A stretch of 39,734 bases of DNA from Verrucomicrobiota bacterium (GTDB lineage Bacteria > Verrucomicrobiota > Verrucomicrobiia > Limisphaerales > J093): the NCBI GenBank assembly GCA_012517065.1, contig JAAYVR010000156.1, forward strand, positions 1 to 39,734, read 5' to 3'. The notes beneath the pieces were generated by a model. It did not search any database, had not been told where the DNA came from, and saw only the letters and a list, made by a program, of their open reading frames with translations. Position 1 is the stretch's first letter. The number at the start of each line of letters is the position of its first letter. Below, piece after piece: positions 6,101-15,000 of this stretch. Made by a program: the position numbers and the translations under genes.

Positions 6101-8167
6101 TCAGGCGCTTTTCCACTGGCGGAGATCGCGCAACAGTTGAAACCTGTCTGCGCCGCCCAAACCCGAATAAAGGTCCTTGGCCCAGTTGTAGGAATCGGGA
6201 ACATCGCCGCCCAACACAACGCGCGTCGGAAAAAGAAGCCCAACTACAATTGGCAGGTCGGTCACGCGCAAACAGTAAAGCATTTCGATTGCCGGCCCGC
6301 GTCCGTCCTTCTGGCTCGGTGCGTTCTGTGTGGCTGGCGGCGATTGAAGAAACAGGTTCTGTATTTGCCCGTCCAACAGAGCCGCATAAGCAACATAAGC
6401 AGCGGCATCTTCACGCGCGGCAAGTGAAATCGGCTCTTGCCCCGCCTCCCGAATCGTCCGTATCGCTGCAAGAGCCCGCAGCGTGTCCCACACCCGCATC
6501 GAAGCAACAGTCCGCCCTGTCCACGCGGCAGCGCGCCGGATGTGCCAATTCAGTTCGTCGCCCCATGCGGTTTCGCCTGTGCCCCGCGGCTCGAACTCGA
6601 CCCGAGCACACTCGAACGGGATCGAGTTAAGAAACGATCGCGTGTCTGTTCGGCCTTCACCGGCCATGCGCGGAGCCATAAGGATTGGCATTGGCGAGGA
6701 GAGGTTTTTGGGGCGCCACAGTTTTCCGTGCAGACGCCACCCATCCTCGGAAGTGAAAGCGAATCTGAACCCGCACTCGTTGCCGTCTTCGTATTCGAAT
6801 TCGATCTGGACATCGAGCGGCGGCGCTTTTTGCGGAAAAGCGCGGAATGTCTTTTCCCGAAGCTCGGAAACGACGTGGTGTCGTTCCTTTTCGAGGTCTG
6901 CTCTTGATTGAATTCGCGGGGGAGCTGGCAATGGCACGAACGTTTGGTGAATTGTGGCGACACGGTTATCTGCAGGCGGACCACTGACATAGACACGCAA
7001 AGTGTCGGCCGATTCACTCTTTTCCGGTGAATCATCAATGTCGCCAATTTGATCCGGCGGGACATCGCGGTTTTGAAGATGTCGTGCGAACCACGAGAAA
7101 ATTGCCGTGCGTGAAATCTGATGATACGAATGGCCGCCTGGTGTAATCACCAACTTCAAGTTCTGTGGCGCTCCCAATTTCCGGTAAAACTTTCCCAGTT
7201 GGGCATGCACCATTCGTATCGATTCCAAAGTAAAAATGCCGTCTCGATCTGCGGACGCAATGAGAAGTGGCCGTGGCGCAACCAAAGCGCCCACATCCGC
7301 AAGGTCCCACCCGTACGTGTTCACCCACCACATGCAGTCGCAGTGACCATCGATTGTTCGGTCGTGAATGTGCGAGTACAGCGTTGCCGTGCCGCACACA
7401 GGCGCTGCGACTTTCACTCGAGAGTCTGCTGCTGCAAGCCACCACGAAGTTGCGCCTCCGCCAGATATGCCCGTGACCCCTAGCCTGTCCGGGTCAACCT
7501 CCGGCCTTTGAGCCAGCAAATCCAGCCCACGTATCCCATTTAGCAGTTCGACCCCGGCCGGAGTATAGCCAAGGCTGTACCAGTGAAACCAACCCTCCCG
7601 ATAGCACCCGTGATGGTAGCCTGCCACCTCGCCAAGCTGGATTGTCTCCACTATCAGACAAACAAATCCCAGTTGAGCAAAACGACGCGGGTGCGCCTGA
7701 TAATGAACTTTCTGATTGCTCGCGTGTCCGCAAACGTACAGTACGCCAGGAGCAGGCCCGCCAATGTTCGACGGCACATACAGATTAGCCGTGACATGCA
7801 GCCCTGGAAGACTCTCGTAATGCAGTTTCTCGATTCTGTACCCGGGCCTTTCAATGACGCCCGTGACGGTGACCTTCACGGGCGGGTGTTGTTGCAGCCC
7901 GGGCAAATGCGCCAACCCCATCATTTCCAGAAACTGCGTTCGCCGGATGCGTTCGATCTGCTTCCATTCGCTTGCAGATGGCGGGTTGGCAAGCGCGTTC
8001 CGCGTTATCCGCAGCGCTTCGCGCGACAGGTAATCGCGAATGTTCGTAGTCGGCACAAACCGGCTTGTGACCTTGCTTGTTTCCGCGGTGCCCGCAATCA
8101 GGGTTGGCTGTGCCATTGCAAGCAGTGCAGGTGCACCTGCGGTTTTCAAAAAATCTCGACGGTTCAT
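6101..8167 (-). CDS. Tat-exported two-domain alpha/beta hydrolase
   Basis: The 688-residue protein opens with a Tat signal (MNRRDFLKTAG). Residues 95-370 form an alpha/beta hydrolase domain related to the acetyl xylan esterase/Abhydrolase_7 group. The nucleophile elbow is G-I-S235-G-G-G, the acid is probably D307 or D309 (ASADRDGIF), and H346 is in GGHSYH. Residues from about 440 look like a second, degenerate hydrolase-like domain with no clear nucleophile. A likely role is removing esters from plant or algal polysaccharide in the periplasm; the exact substrate is unknown. An AAGGA box lies 5-6 bases before the ATG. It follows the DapA-like gene by 10 bases and precedes the LptF/G gene by 7. 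Confidence 0.85.
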   Translation of the reverse strand: MNRRDFLKTAGAPALLAMAQPTLIAGTAETSKVTSRFVPTTNIRDYLSREALRITRNALANPPSASEWKQIERIRRTQFLEMMGLAHLPGLQQHPPVKVTVTGVIERPGYRIEKLHYESLPGLHVTANLYVPSNIGGPAPGVLYVCGHASNQKVHYQAHPRRFAQLGFVCLIVETIQLGEVAGYHHGCYREGWFHWYSLGYTPAGVELLNGIRGLDLLAQRPEVDPDRLGVTGISGGGATSWWLAAADSRVKVAAPVCGTATLYSHIHDRTIDGHCDCMWWVNTYGWDLADVGALVAPRPLLIASADRDGIFTLESIRMVHAQLGKFYRKLGAPQNLKLVITPGGHSYHQISRTAIFSWFARHLQNRDVPPDQIGDIDDSPEKSESADTLRVYVSGPPADNRVATIHQTFVPLPAPPRIQSRADLEKERHHVVSELREKTFRAFPQKAPPLDVQIEFEYEDGNECGFRFAFTSEDGWRLHGKLWRPKNLSSPMPILMAPRMAGEGRTDTRSFLNSIPFECARVEFEPRGTGETAWGDELNWHIRRAAAWTGRTVASMRVWDTLRALAAIRTIREAGQEPISLAAREDAAAYVAYAALLDGQIQNLFLQSPPATQNAPSQKDGRGPAIEMLYCLRVTDLPIVVGLLFPTRVVLGGDVPDSYNWAKDLYSGLGGADRFQLLRDLRQWKSA

Positions 8168-8177
8168 GAGTCCTTCA

Positions 8178-9230
8178 TCATTTCAACCATTCATCCAAAT
8201 GCGCTTCAACAAAATCATCGTCGCGCAACATCGGATACGCGCTCGTAACCCGGTCGATCTCCGCTGCCTGGCCGGCGCTGAGCGTCTCATTTGGATTCAA
8301 ACACCAATTACCGGCCATCAAGCCTTGGCGGCGAAGGACCTCGTGAATCCCTGGTATGCAACCGGCATAACCGTTCGCAGCATCAAAAATAGCGGCGTTG
8401 GCATCGGTGACTGCGTTGGCCAGCGCCATCATTCGAAGTGGCACTGGCAACCCGCCCGTAACAAGCTTCCGGCATCGCGCATGAAGCGCCACCGCTTTTC
8501 TGGTCCAAATTGCCCAGTGACCAAGCAAGCCCCCGACGATGTGTCGGCGCACAGTCTTTCCATTTCGCACAAAACAAAACGGTGTTAGCAGATCGAGCAC
8601 GATGTGGTCGTCGTTGCCCGTGTAGAATGCAACGTCGTCGCGGCCAGCCTCCGTTACGGCGCGGATCACGTCGATGGTCTGGTAGCGATTGAACGGCGCA
8701 ATTTTCACCGCCACCAACTCCGGCAGTTCCGCCAGGCGCCGCCAAAATGTGACCGGCAGATGCCGTCCGCCAACAGCCGGCTGCAAGTAAAAGCCGAACA
8801 ACGGTATCACTCGACCCAGTTCACGGCAGTGCATGACAAGCTCGTCCTCGGTGGCTGTTCGGAGTGCGCCGAGGCTCACCAGACCTGCATCATATCCCAG
8901 CTCGCGCAACGTCTCAGCTTCGCTGACTGCTTGACGGGTTTGTCCGCAAATTCCTCCCACCAACACAACCTCGCCCTTCGATCTGCACTTTGATTCTTCC
9001 GCGGCAATTTCGAGTACAGGCCTGAACAGGCCAACTTTCGGGTCGCGGATAGCAAACTGCGTTGTGTGCACTCCAACGGCCAGGCCGCCCGCGCCCGCAG
9101 CAATGTAATAACGAAACAAAGCGCGTTGCCGACGCTCATCCAATCGGCGTGATTCCGTCAAAGCCAGTGGACAGGCCGGGATGACAACGCCTTTGGGCAA
9201 TCGGTGTCGGGTATCGCTAATACTGGCCAT
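8178..9230 (-). CDS. DapA/NAL-family class I aldolase-like protein
   Basis: The protein has about 350 residues and belongs to the dihydrodipicolinate synthase/N-acetylneuraminate lyase family, a TIM barrel that makes a Schiff base with its substrate. The catalytic lysine is in LVAVKIAPF, and a tyrosine-containing strand (LFGFYLQPAVGG) precedes it. It is longer than DapA (about 290) and sits among sugar-type catabolic genes rather than lysine genes, so it probably acts on a 2-keto sugar acid or similar. The start at 9230 (MASISDT) overlaps the end of the epimerase gene by 14 bases; an ATG at 9239 is an alternative. Both imply translational coupling. The longer frame upstream lies wholly inside the epimerase gene. 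Confidence 0.85.
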   Translation of the reverse strand: MASISDTRHRLPKGVVIPACPLALTESRRLDERRQRALFRYYIAAGAGGLAVGVHTTQFAIRDPKVGLFRPVLEIAAEESKCRSKGEVVLVGGICGQTRQAVSEAETLRELGYDAGLVSLGALRTATEDELVMHCRELGRVIPLFGFYLQPAVGGRHLPVTFWRRLAELPELVAVKIAPFNRYQTIDVIRAVTEAGRDDVAFYTGNDDHIVLDLLTPFCFVRNGKTVRRHIVGGLLGHWAIWTRKAVALHARCRKLVTGGLPVPLRMMALANAVTDANAAIFDAANGYAGCIPGIHEVLRRQGLMAGNWCLNPNETLSAGQAAEIDRVTSAYPMLRDDDFVEAHLDEWLK

Positions 9231-10308
9231 CTCGAACATCAAAGTGGGTTGGTTTGCTAAGCGTGCGGCCGCCGATCGACACCCAATGCGCTGTCCAGCG
9301 CGCGATTGTTTCAATTCCTGTGGGCGGCGGCCCGAGTTCCGCACAAAGTTTTCGGGCGTTGCCCAGCAATGCTGTGCCCGATTCGCTCCCCGAAAACCTT
9401 GGCGTTACGCGAAGTTGATGTCCTACCAGCTCCGCAACAGCCCGCACGCTGAATACCTCTGGGCGGCAAAGATTCCAAACCGACAGTGGCGCGGTGGTCA
9501 ACTCCATGGCGCGAAGAATCATATTGTTCGCGTCCCCCTGCCATATGCAATTGAACCAGCCGTTGGCCAGTGGCACACGTTCTCCCTTGTAAACCCAATC
9601 TGCGATGTCGCGCACCACACCGTATCGAAGCTCGGTAGCGTAAAAAAGACGGAGCAACGCCACGCGGACCCCGTAACGTTCCGCGCAATACTCGAATATC
9701 CGTTCGCGGCCAACCGCTGCATTCGAGTATTCCCCCAACGGGGTCAGCGGGTCGGTTTCAACCGAACCGCCAGAATCGATCGGCACCAAAGGATAAACGT
9801 TGCCCGTGGACAAGGCCACAATCCGCGATCCTGCATACTTCTCACACACGGCCGCGGGCACCAATGTGTTAACTGCCCACGTTGCCGGCGGATTTGCCCT
9901 GGTACCGAATTTCAGTCCGACGAGGTAAACCAGGTTACCGGTGTCGGGCAGCTTGGCCACCGAGTGCGGATCCAGCAGGTCGCAGGCTACAGTTTTCACA
10001 CCGTGCTGTTCGATCCAACGGCGAATCTGTCCATTCCCGAACCGGCTTACAGCCACAACGTCAATGCGCCGGCCCGAAGCATCGGCGGCGCGCTTTGCGA
10101 GTACCGCCAGAGTCGGTCCCATCTTGCCTCCTGCACCCACGATAACCAACGGGCTTTCAATTTGCCGGACGGTCTTTGTTAGCAAAGCACACGGGCGGGT
10201 AAGAACCTCGTCGAGCTGTTCTTCGGTGGTTATCAAATCTGGCGAACCACGACCGGATGTGTCATCGCGTGTTGCGCCAGACTGTCCACAACTGCCTTCG
10301 GACTGCAT
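9217..10308 (-). CDS. NAD-dependent epimerase/dehydratase-like protein
   Basis: The protein has about 363 residues and an extended SDR fold. The nucleotide-binding motif is IVGAGGKMG, and strands leading to ALSTGNVYP and the RLFYATE segment fit sugar epimerases. The active-site tyrosine is in GEYSNAAVG, but the lysine expected four residues later (Y-x3-K) is alanine, so normal SDR chemistry is doubtful. It is first of four packed minus-strand genes (epimerase, DapA-like, hydrolase, LptF/G). The start at 10308 (MQSEGS) is uncertain; a TTG at 10359 would add 17 residues, and neither has a clear ribosome site. Substrate is unknown. Confidence 0.82.
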   Translation of the reverse strand: MQSEGSCGQSGATRDDTSGRGSPDLITTEEQLDEVLTRPCALLTKTVRQIESPLVIVGAGGKMGPTLAVLAKRAADASGRRIDVVAVSRFGNGQIRRWIEQHGVKTVACDLLDPHSVAKLPDTGNLVYLVGLKFGTRANPPATWAVNTLVPAAVCEKYAGSRIVALSTGNVYPLVPIDSGGSVETDPLTPLGEYSNAAVGRERIFEYCAERYGVRVALLRLFYATELRYGVVRDIADWVYKGERVPLANGWFNCIWQGDANNMILRAMELTTAPLSVWNLCRPEVFSVRAVAELVGHQLRVTPRFSGSESGTALLGNARKLCAELGPPPTGIETIARWTAHWVSIGGRTLSKPTHFDVRDGQY

Positions 10309-10379
10309 TTGGTTTAGCGATACACGAACCCGCCGCCAAACGCAATCAATCCCGGCCAACAGAATCTGGACACCTCATC

Positions 10380-10918
10380 GCCTGACCAGACCACGGCACC
10401 TAAAGATTCATTCCGATGAAAAGTCAGGGCGAATTGGCTTGCATGGGCATTGTCCCAACCACGAAATACACCAAATACACGAAAACGTTGCTCTGATAGT
10501 ACGGGCTTTCAGCCCTTGGATTGTGGAAAGTGATGCCGGAATGGCCCTTGTCGTGGGGCTTCGCCCCACGCTGGTATGGACCGCGCCGTTGGCGCTTCGA
10601 TGACCGACCGAGACGACCTCGTTGTCCATGCCAGCGCAGTTACTCTTTTCAGTCATGAGCGCCCCTGACTGTGTTCCAGACCGTTGGTGTTCGTGGAGGA
10701 GTGACTCGAGGGCCGAAGGCCCGGACCCATACCAGCCTGGGCCAGCGGCCCAGGTGACAGGCCCAAGAGCAGTATCACTAAGGGCTGAAGGCCCGCATCA
10801 TGCACGTTTCCAGACGGTTAAGTATTTGGGAACGTTCAACGTGCAACGCTCAACGCGCAACGTTCAGGGGTGATACTGCTCGATGAGTGCTTATTTGAAG
10901 CCGCCTAAAGGCGGGACT
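10380..10918. repeat. Type C-A-B composite repeat, copy 1
   Basis: Copy 1 of a tandem duplication (copy 2 begins at 11160, offset 780). The C part carries six short hairpins with 3-base loops: 10503-10515 (GGGCT-TTC-AGCCC), 10552-10570 (CGTGGGGC-TTC-GCCCCACG), 10583-10595 (GCGCC-GTT-GGCGC), 10710-10722 (GGGCC-GAA-GGCCC), 10736-10754 (CCTGGGCC-AGC-GGCCCAGG) and 10782-10794 (GGGCT-GAA-GGCCC). CTGGTATGG at 10571-10579 is the exact complement of CCATACCAG at 10727-10735, so an outer helix can enclose several of them. A type A right arm (10831-10867) and type B hairpin (10901-10914) follow. Confidence 0.85.
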
Positions 10919-11159
10919 CTAGCGGCCCGCGGGCGTCACACCGCCCGATGCACGGAACAACCCATCGCCGTTAGAGCTCCGCGTTTACGCGAAACACCGC
11001 TTTACATTCGACAACACAAGGACCAAAAGCCCCGCTTGTTCAAAACCCTTTCGCGTACTTCGCGTTCTTAGTGGTTGAAACCAATCGAACCATCTGTTGC
11101 TCCTTCCCAAATCCGCCTGGTTGCATAACACTATTCCGGCCAGCCGTCAAATCTCGCCG

Positions 11160-11698
11160 CCTGACCAGACCACGGCACCCGACGATTCATTCGGATGACA
11201 AGTCAGGGCGAGTGGGCTTGGATGGAGATTGTCCCAACCACGAAACACGCGAAACACGCGGAAACATTGCTGTGATAGTCCGGGCTTTCAGCCCTTCAAT
11301 TGTGGAAAGTGATGTCGCGATGGCCCTTGTCGTGGGGCTTCGCCCGACGCTGGTATGGACCGCGCCGTTGGCGCTTCGGTGACCGACCAGGACAACCGCA
11401 TTGTCCATGCCAGTGCAGTTGATTGTTTCAGGCATGAACGCCCGTCAGGGTGTTCCAGACCGTTGGTGTTCGTGGGCCAGTAACTCGAGGGCCGAAGGCC
11501 CGGCGCCATACCAGCCTGGGCCAGCGGCTCAGGTGACAGGCGCAAGATCAGTATCAATAAGGGCTGAAAGCCCGGATCATGCACGTTTACCGGCGGTTAA
11601 GTGTTTGAGAACGTTCAACGTACAACGCTCGACGTGCAACGTTCAGAGGTATTACTGCTCGATGAATGCACGTTTCAGAGCCGCCTAAAGGCGGGACT
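11160..11698. repeat. Type C-A-B composite repeat, copy 2
   Basis: This copy keeps the order of all six hairpins and the outer helix (11350-11358 with 11506-11514). Several stems carry single mismatches (for example CGTGGGGC against GCCCGACG), while GGGCT-GAA-AGCCC is better paired than in copy 1. It is followed by the type A right arm at 11610-11647 and the type B hairpin at 11681-11694. The bases between the copies (about 10926-11159) recur as a fragment at 25661-25806. Confidence 0.85.
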
Positions 11699-12056
11699 CT
11701 GGCAGCCGCGGGCGTGGCAACGCCTAATGCGCGGGACAACCGATGGCCGTTAGATCTCCGCGTTTATGCGTTAGCAAGAAAACTGTCTGTCGCAGCTCCG
11801 GCGCGGTTAGAACGGCGGGGCCTTCCGTTCGGGAAATGTTGCGTAGGGCAGGGCGATCGCCCCGCGCACAGCACAAACAACATGCCTGTCCTTTCGGCTT
11901 GGAACCTGCTGCGCTGGTGTAATCATCGGGGCTGAAGGCATGCTAACGGCAGGAAAACGTTTTTGTCTCGGGGCGAAAGGCCGGGCGGGGTGGATTCATA
12001 TCCGCAAACGCATATTCGGACTTTTGTGCTTACTATCCTTGCCACAGTTGGTCTCT

Positions 12057-15000
12057 ATGCAACGTGTGGGTTGTGGTAGGCGCGTGGCAAGATTCTTGAG
12101 TGGCGGCTGGGGTTGGGTTTGGATGTGCACCGTGCTATTGTTGGGGGTGGTCCCGGCTGCGGTGGGCGAGAGCGATCTGATCATCAACGAGATTCACCAT
12201 TCTCCCGATGTGAAGACAGAGAAGGTGGAGTTTGTCGAGTTGTATAATCGTTCGACGAACGCGGTTGATTTGTCGGGTTGGCGGTTGAGTGATGGCGTCG
12301 AGTTTGTGTTTGCGCAGGGCGTTGTTGCGGGGCCGGGCGGATATGTTGTTGTGGCGCAAGACCCGGTTGCGTTGAAACAGAAATTCGGCGTTACAGCGTA
12401 TGGGCCGTGGACGGGCAGGCTCGACAACCATGGGGAGACGGTCGAGCTGCGGGATGCTTCTGGAGCGTTACGCGACAAGGTGACATATAAACTTGGTTTC
12501 CCGTGGCCTGTGGTTGGGGACCCGCCGGGGTACTCGATTGAACTTATCAATCCCGTGGCGGACAACGATCTTGGCGGGCATTGGCGGGCGTCGGTGGCCG
12601 GCAACGTGCAACAATCAAAGCGGTTGGTTGTGAACAATGGGGCGGTTTGGCGTTACATGAAAGGCACAGCAGCACCGCCTGTGGGGTGGAGGGAAACTGG
12701 CTTTGACGATTCGGGATGGGCGGCTGGTGCGGCTCCGATAGGGTACGACCCTAATGTGCGGATGGGAACGGCATTGGATGACATGCGTGGGAACTATCTA
12801 TCGGTGTTCATGCGAACCACGTTTGATCTTACGAATGCAGCGAGCATAACGGGCCTGGAACTTACAGCGTTGTACGACGACGGCTTCAAGCTTTGGATAA
12901 ACGGCACACACATTACGGATGTGTTTATGGACTCTGGCGAAGTGCCCTACGATCGCCCGGCAAGGACAACCCGTGAGAGCGACAACTTCGAGCAGATAAT
13001 CGTGAATCTGCCGGCGGGGGTATTGCGAGATGGACGGAACGTTTTGGCCGTGCATTTGGCGAACGGCAACCTCAGCTCGAGTTCGGACTGTTTTTTTGAT
13101 TGCAAGCTGAGTGTTGTTGCAGGGCCTTCGGCGAGGGGGCCGACGCCCGGGCGGTTGAACGCGGCGTTTTCTGCGCATGTTCCACCTGCCTTGAGGCAGG
13201 TGTCGCACTTGCCGCGACAACCGCGGTCGGGCGAACCTGTCAAGGTCACAATCAAAGCGACTTCTGAGACCGGTATAGTATCGGTTAACTTGCAGTATCA
13301 GATTGTTGATCCTGGGCGGTACATTGAACTGTCCGATCCCGCATACGCGTCGGAATGGATTACGCTGGCGATGAACGACGTTGGTGAGGACGGCGACGAA
13401 CTGGCTGGCGACAATGTTTTTACTGTCACGGTCCCGGCGACTGTTCAACAACATCGGAGGCTTGTGCGGTATCGGATCGTTGCCACTGACTCGGCGGGCG
13501 CAAGCGCGCAAGCGCCTGCCAGCGACGACCCGGAACCGAACTTTGCGTTTTTCTGTTACGACGGCGTTCCGGCATGGACGGGCGCGGTGCGACCGGGTGT
13601 GACAGCGCGGTTCACGGTTTCAGCGGAGGAGATGAATCGCCTGCCGGTGTACCATTTGATTGCCAAGAAAAAGGCTGTCGAGGATTGCACGTGGTATGAC
13701 AGGTCGCACGGGGACGAGTATTTCTGGCAGGGCACGCTTGTGTATGACGGCGAGGTGTACGATCACATCCGATTCCGCCCGCGCGGCGGTGTTTGGCGCT
13801 ACGCGATGGGGAAGAACATGTGGAAATTCGATTTCAACCGCGGGCATGATTTTCAGGGGCGGGACAATTGGGGGCGGAAGTTCGATGTCACTTGGACCAA
13901 GCTCAATCTCGGCGCGAACATTCAACAGGGCGATTACCTGCATCGCGGGGAACAGGGGATGTTCGAGAGTGTTGGTTTTCGGCTTTTTCAACTTGCAGGT
14001 GTTCCTGCGATGGACACGGCATTCGTGCAGTTCCGAATAATCGATGAACAGATCGAAACAGACCCGGCGGATCAGTATCACAGTGATTTCTGGGGGTTAT
14101 ACCTGGCCGTTGAGCAGCCTGACGGCAGGTTTCTGGATGCGCACGGCCTGCCTGATGGGAACCTTTACAAGATGGAAGGTGGAACAGGTGAGCCAAACAA
14201 CCTTGGTCCTGACGGGCCTGCAGACGGGTCTGACCTTCGGACCTTCATGAACACGTACAACTCGACGCCTGCGGAAGCGTGGTGGCGGGCGAACCTCTGT
14301 TTGCCGAGTTACTACGGATATCAGGCGATCGTGCAGGCGATCCATCACTATGACATTGCTGACGGGAAAAACTATTTTTACTACCGCAATCCGGCGGACG
14401 GGCTGTGGTGGGTCATCCCATGGGATTTGGATTTGACGTGGGCTGACAACATGTACCGGGCAGGCCAGCAGGGTGGCGATGAACCGTTCAAGAGCCGAGT
14501 TCTGTCGAACTTCTCGGCGAGCCCGCGCTATCCGAGCATTGTCCGCGAATTCCGGAACCGTGTGCGTGAGATTCGAGATTTGCTTTGGAACTCGGATCAG
14601 GCGTTTGCGCTTATCGATGAGTATGCGTTGCTTGTTAAGGGCACAAACAATCCGTCGATAATCGACGCCGATCGTGCGCAATGGGATTACAACCCGATCA
14701 TGACAAACAGCAGCATTGTTCAGCTTTCGAAGGCGGGCGTGGGGCGGTTCTATCAGCAGGGTCATGGCACAAAAGATTTCAATGGCATGGTGCAGCTCAT
14801 GAAAGACTATGTGGGTTACCGCGCCACAAACACAACGTTTTCACTGGACACCATTGCTGCTGAACCCGGCATTCCGGGGACACCTGTGGCGACTTATTCA
14901 GGACCGACTGGTTATCCTGCGAACGGGCTGTCTTTCTCCGCGTCGCCTTTTAGCGGAACCGGGTTTGCATCTGTGAAATGGCGCATTGCTGAGGTTAGAT

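Larger units (their letters stand above)
10309..12056. other. Gene-poor 1.7-kb region made of repeats
   Basis: No convincing protein gene is present. The region is dominated by two tandem copies of the same unit (types C, A and B), starting near 10380 and 11160. Nearly identical short reading frames in both copies (about 80 residues) are explained by the repeat itself. The last 150 bases before the giant gene carry a degenerate GGGGCTGAAGGC phrase like the C hairpins. Confidence 0.7.

Noticed and set aside
10408-11435. Two similar minus-strand frames of 82 residues (10408-10656 and 11187-11435), as if a duplicated small gene
   Set aside because: Their likeness is explained by the tandem repeat, the sequence is full of hairpins, and no ribosome site or family was seen.
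11940-12056. Upstream ATG at 11940 as start of the first giant gene
   Set aside because: It would put about 60 basic residues before the signal peptide core, and its region resembles degenerate repeat. It is kept only as an alternative.
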